Below, piece by piece: positions 7,169-10,015 of a DNA stretch of 10,015 bases. The notes under the pieces are model-generated. The model was not told where the DNA came from. It ran no database searches and was given only the letters and a program-made list of their open reading frames with translations. The stretch lies in assembly GCA_903819815.1 (NCBI GenBank), contig CAIJFC010000308.1:1-10015 (forward strand), read 5' to 3'. The stretch's first letter is position 1. Each line of letters begins with the position of its first letter. The translations under genes were made by a program, and so were the position numbers. The stretch is from an uncultured Bacteroidota bacterium. Its GTDB lineage: Bacteria; Bacteroidota; Bacteroidia; Flavobacteriales; Flavobacteriaceae.

Positions 7169-8702
7169 ATCCCAACCAGCCATCTCGATCTAAACTTCTG
7201 TATTGAATAGCCTCAGCAATGTGAGAGGAAACTACCGTTTCGGCAGCTTCTAAATCGGCTATGGTTCGAGCTACTTTCAAAATTCGGTCGTAGGCTCTTG
7301 CAGAAAGATTCAAGCGCTCCATAGCTGTTTTTAATAATTGCTTAGAAACTTCATCAAGGGCACAAAATTCACGAATTTGCTTGGAACTCATTTGAGCGTT
7401 ATAGTGCACTTTTTCCATTAATTCGAATCGTACAGTTTGAATTTCGCGAGCTGCGGTCACTCTTTTCCGAATATCAATACTGCATTCTGATTTTCTATCG
7501 TCTGATAATTTTTCAAATGGAACGGGGGTAACTTCAATATGTATGTCGATTCTATCTAATAAAGGCCCTGAAATCTTACTTAAATACCGTTGCATTTCGT
7601 GTGGCGAAGACGTTTGTGGCGAATCGGGATCGTTGAAAAAGCCTGACGGACTTGGATTCATACTGGCCACTAGCATAAATGAAGAAGGATAGGTAACCGT
7701 GAATTTTGCTCTAGAAATAGTCACTTCCCGGTCTTCTAAAGGTTGGCGCATTACTTCCAAAACATCTCTTTTAAATTCAGGTAATTCATCTAAAAATAAA
7801 ACGCCATTATGAGCCATAGAAATTTCTCCAGGTTGGGGATAACTACCGCCGCCGACCAATGCGACATTTGAGATCGTGTGATGGGGACTTCTAAACGGGC
7901 GTTGATTCATCAAACCTACTTCTTTTAATTTACCTGCCACACTATGTATTTTGGTAGTCTCTAATGCTTCTCGCAATGTCATTGGTGGTAATATACTGGG
8001 TAATCTTTTGGCGAGCATTGTTTTTCCTGCACCTGGAGGCCCAATTAAAATGATATTATGACCGCCGGCAGCTGCAATTTCCATGCATCGCTTTATACTT
8101 TCTTGTCCACGAACATCGCTGAAATCGAATTCTGGAAAGTCTAACGACTTATTGAATTCGGCACGAGTATCAATAATGGTAGGTTGTAATGTTCCCTTTC
8201 CTTCTAAGAAATCAATTACTTCTTGCAGATTTTCCACTCCGTAAACATCCAATCCTGAAACGATTGCCGCTTCTTTAACATTTTGAATAGGAAGAAAAAA
8301 ACCTTTAAATCCTTCTTCTTTGGCTTTTATGGCAATGGGTAAGGCACCACGAATGGGTTGCAAACTTCCATCCAGAGAAAGTTCTCCCATGATTATGTAT
8401 TTATCTGATTCGGTAGTTTGTATTTGCGAGGAAGCGACAAGAATTCCAATTGCCAGCGTCAAATCATAAGCAGATCCTTCTTTGCGTAAATCGGCAGGAG
8501 CCATATTTATGGTAATTTTTTTGCCGGGCATGGCGTAACCATTGTTTTTTAGGGCAGCAGCAATTCGGTAACTACTTTCTTTAATGGCATTGTCGGGCAA
8601 ACCTACGAGGTGGTATCCAATCCCTTTATCGATATTTACTTCTACAGTTATTGTGGTGGCTTCCACTCCAAAAACGGCACTTCCAAATACTTTTACTAAC
8701 AT
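7167..8702 (-). CDS. comM: ComM/YifB-family Mg-chelatase-like AAA+ helicase
   Basis: In competent bacteria (shown in Vibrio and relatives) ComM is a hexameric helicase that drives branch migration and helps integrate incoming single-stranded DNA during natural transformation; the family is also widespread where competence is unproven. The protein has 511 residues, close to the 506 of E. coli YifB. Order: an N-terminal Lon-protease-S16-like domain (about 1-170, with NMAPADLRKEGSAYDL and MGELSLDG), the AAA+ ATPase with Walker A GPPGAGKT at 221-228 and Walker B LFLDELPEF with Asp305/Glu306, the MRQPLEDREVTISRA segment, and a C-terminal Mg-chelatase-like helical domain ending near the SARAYDRILKVARTIADL motif. 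The ATG at 8702 gives the usual MLVKVFGSA start. It lies 86 bases downstream of the dsbD-like gene on the same strand with no hairpin between them, so read-through from that gene is possible. No chlorophyll-pathway partner is present, so a Mg-chelatase role is unlikely. Confidence 0.95.
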   Translation of the reverse strand: MLVKVFGSAVFGVEATTITVEVNIDKGIGYHLVGLPDNAIKESSYRIAAALKNNGYAMPGKKITINMAPADLRKEGSAYDLTLAIGILVASSQIQTTESDKYIIMGELSLDGSLQPIRGALPIAIKAKEEGFKGFFLPIQNVKEAAIVSGLDVYGVENLQEVIDFLEGKGTLQPTIIDTRAEFNKSLDFPEFDFSDVRGQESIKRCMEIAAAGGHNIILIGPPGAGKTMLAKRLPSILPPMTLREALETTKIHSVAGKLKEVGLMNQRPFRSPHHTISNVALVGGGSYPQPGEISMAHNGVLFLDELPEFKRDVLEVMRQPLEDREVTISRAKFTVTYPSSFMLVASMNPSPSGFFNDPDSPQTSSPHEMQRYLSKISGPLLDRIDIHIEVTPVPFEKLSDDRKSECSIDIRKRVTAAREIQTVRFELMEKVHYNAQMSSKQIREFCALDEVSKQLLKTAMERLNLSARAYDRILKVARTIADLEAAETVVSSHIAEAIQYRSLDRDGWLG

Positions 8703-8722
8703 GGCGTATACTTTATATTTGT

Positions 8723-8730
8723 CTAAAGTA
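8723..8730 (-). promoter_or_regulatory. Weak -7-like element upstream of comM
   Basis: On the minus strand TACTTTAG matches the TAnnTTTG consensus at seven of eight constrained and free positions, 20 bases before the comM ATG. The nearest useful TTG lies only 12 nt upstream, too close for a normal -33 element. Treat as tentative; comM may instead be read from the dsbD-like gene. Confidence 0.2.
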
Positions 8731-8788
8731 AACCAATTTTAGCAATTAACTGAAATAAATTTTATAAAAGAATATATAAGGAACAGAA

Positions 8789-10015
8789 TTACTTTTTGAA
8801 ATTAGAAATACCCTCTTTCAACCAAGCGCCATAAGCAGCCACGTCTGGGGTGTAACTGATTGTTGGGGTGGTTGGATTTAAATTATTTCCTTCTAAATCA
8901 GTAATAACATACAAAGGTTGGGTGTTGGTTTTGTATTTTGAAATCATTAAATCGGTCCATTTGTCCCCTATTGTTTCAAGTAATTCTCCAGTTGAAGATT
9001 TAACTTGTTGGTCTTTTGGTAATTCTCTTTTATCGTCAACATAAAATGAAATTAAGACTACCTCGTTTTTTAAAATGGGTAAAATTGGTGTTTCACCCCA
9101 AACGGTATTTTCCATTTTTCTACAATTCACACATGCAAACCCAGTAAAATCAAGCATTATTGGCTTTTTTACTGATTTGGCATAAGCCAATCCTTTATCG
9201 TAATCATCAAAAACTACTATCCCGTGAGGACCGTATTTTGCGCCTTCTGGTAAAGACTCTTTTGAAACTGGATTTTGACCCAAACCAAATGGACTTTCGC
9301 TATATTCCATAGGAGGTGGAAAAGCGTTGATCAATTTTAAAGGGGCGCCCCAAAGTCCAGGGATTAAATAAACTGTAAATGATAAAACCAATAATCCCAG
9401 GGATAATCTTCCAACAGAAATATGTGGTAATGGGCTATCATGAGGTAAGGTAATTTTACCCAATAGATAAAGTGCTAATGTTCCAAATATGGCAATCCAA
9501 ATGGAAATGAAAACTTCACGTTCTAACAAATGTAATTGCAGGACTAAATCGGCATTTGATAAAAATTTAAAGGCTAAAGCCAATTCTAAAAAACCCAAAA
9601 CTACTTTAACCGTATTCAACCAACCACCTGATTTTGGTAAGGAATTTAACCATCCTGGAAACATTGCAAAAAGCATAAATGGTAAAGCTAAAGCCAATGA
9701 AAATCCGAACATTCCTATTATTGGTGCGATTCCACCTTTGGAAGCAGCATCTACTAATAAAGTTCCAACTATTGGTCCGGTGCAAGAAAAGGAAACAATA
9801 GCTAGTGCCAATGCCATGAATAAAATTCCAATTATTCCTCCTCTATCCGCTTGTTGATCGACTTTATTGGCCCATGAATTAGGCAACATAATTTCGAATG
9901 CTCCTAAAAATGAAGCGGCAAAAAATACTAATAATCCAAAGAAAAGGATGTTAAACCAAACATTTGTTGATAATGCATTTAAGGCGTCAGCACCAAAAAT
10001 CCAGGTGACTAACAA
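8789..10015 (-). CDS. dsbD: DsbD-like transmembrane thiol-disulfide reductase with C-terminal thioredoxin domain (5' partial)
   Basis: DsbD carries electrons from cytoplasmic thioredoxin across the inner membrane to periplasmic thiol proteins and cytochrome c maturation. The frame runs off the right edge, so the visible 408 residues are the C-terminal part; the N-terminal periplasmic domain and the first membrane Cys are missing. Numbering from the edge: hydrophobic segments at about 21-44, 61-90, 96-126, 132-162, 170-188 and 206-224 form the CcdA/DsbD membrane domain. Cys78 in FSCTGPIVG is the second redox-active membrane cysteine. A linker with proline-rich and Gly/Pro segments leads to a thioredoxin-like domain from about 270, with PIMLDFTGFACVNCRKME and the redox pair Cys295/Cys298 (CVNC). 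The very C-terminal region is a longer thioredoxin variant with LISFYVDDKRELP. It precedes comM on the same strand. Fold and redox site are clear; the periplasmic clients are unknown. Confidence 0.9.
   Translation of the reverse strand: MLVTWIFGADALNALSTNVWFNILFFGLLVFFAASFLGAFEIMLPNSWANKVDQQADRGGIIGILFMALALAIVSFSCTGPIVGTLLVDAASKGGIAPIIGMFGFSLALALPFMLFAMFPGWLNSLPKSGGWLNTVKVVLGFLELALAFKFLSNADLVLQLHLLEREVFISIWIAIFGTLALYLLGKITLPHDSPLPHISVGRLSLGLLVLSFTVYLIPGLWGAPLKLINAFPPPMEYSESPFGLGQNPVSKESLPEGAKYGPHGIVVFDDYDKGLAYAKSVKKPIMLDFTGFACVNCRKMENTVWGETPILPILKNEVVLISFYVDDKRELPKDQQVKSSTGELLETIGDKWTDLMISKYKTNTQPLYVITDLEGNNLNPTTPTISYTPDVAAYGAWLKEGISNFKK

Noticed and set aside
9489..9857. 122-codon open frame on the plus strand inside the dsbD-like gene
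   Set aside because: It lies antisense to a well-supported membrane-protein gene, its product is low-complexity (rich in Lys, Asn, Pro, Ala) with no recognisable domain, and it has no promoter or leader signal of its own.

Overview
The window looks like chromosomal DNA from a Flavobacterium-type member of the Bacteroidota. The evidence is AT-rich DNA with AT-rich spacers, A-rich rather than Shine-Dalgarno leaders, TAnnTTTG-type promoter elements, and protein features I associate with this group (a fused alpha/beta 2-oxoacid dehydrogenase E1, a UvrA with a CPTTG motif, a DsbD with a CVNC thioredoxin site). It reads as core housekeeping sequence. I see no insertion sequence, phage gene, CRISPR array, tRNA or rRNA.

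Layout. Four genes run on the plus strand: the 3' end of a CLC-type chloride channel/transporter with two CBS domains (cut by the left edge), uvrA (nucleotide excision repair), a LOG-family nucleotide phosphoribohydrolase, and an 800-residue fused E1 component of a 2-oxoacid dehydrogenase. Two genes on the minus strand converge on them: comM/yifB (AAA+ helicase of the Mg-chelatase-like family) and the 3' end of a dsbD-like membrane thiol-disulfide reductase (cut by the right edge). The convergent point is a compact hairpin whose T-run contains the comM stop codon, so it probably terminates transcription from both sides.

Spacers. The LOG gene is preceded by a roughly 70-nt stretch that folds into nested stems and resembles a structured intergenic RNA I recall from many Flavobacteriia genomes. 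A strong 13-bp hairpin with a T-tract follows the LOG gene. Good -7 promoter elements lie before uvrA and before the E1 gene. The uvrA element is so close to the gene that the mRNA should be almost leaderless.

Function. The genes do not form one pathway: ion transport, DNA repair, purine/cytokinin-type nucleotide hydrolysis, keto-acid oxidation, recombination during DNA uptake, and periplasmic thiol chemistry. I found no evidence for a new multi-gene system. The points most worth a second look are the structured RNA, a reciprocal Asp/Asn swap at the predicted Mg-thiamine-diphosphate site of the E1 enzyme, and a missing cysteine in the first zinc module of UvrA.
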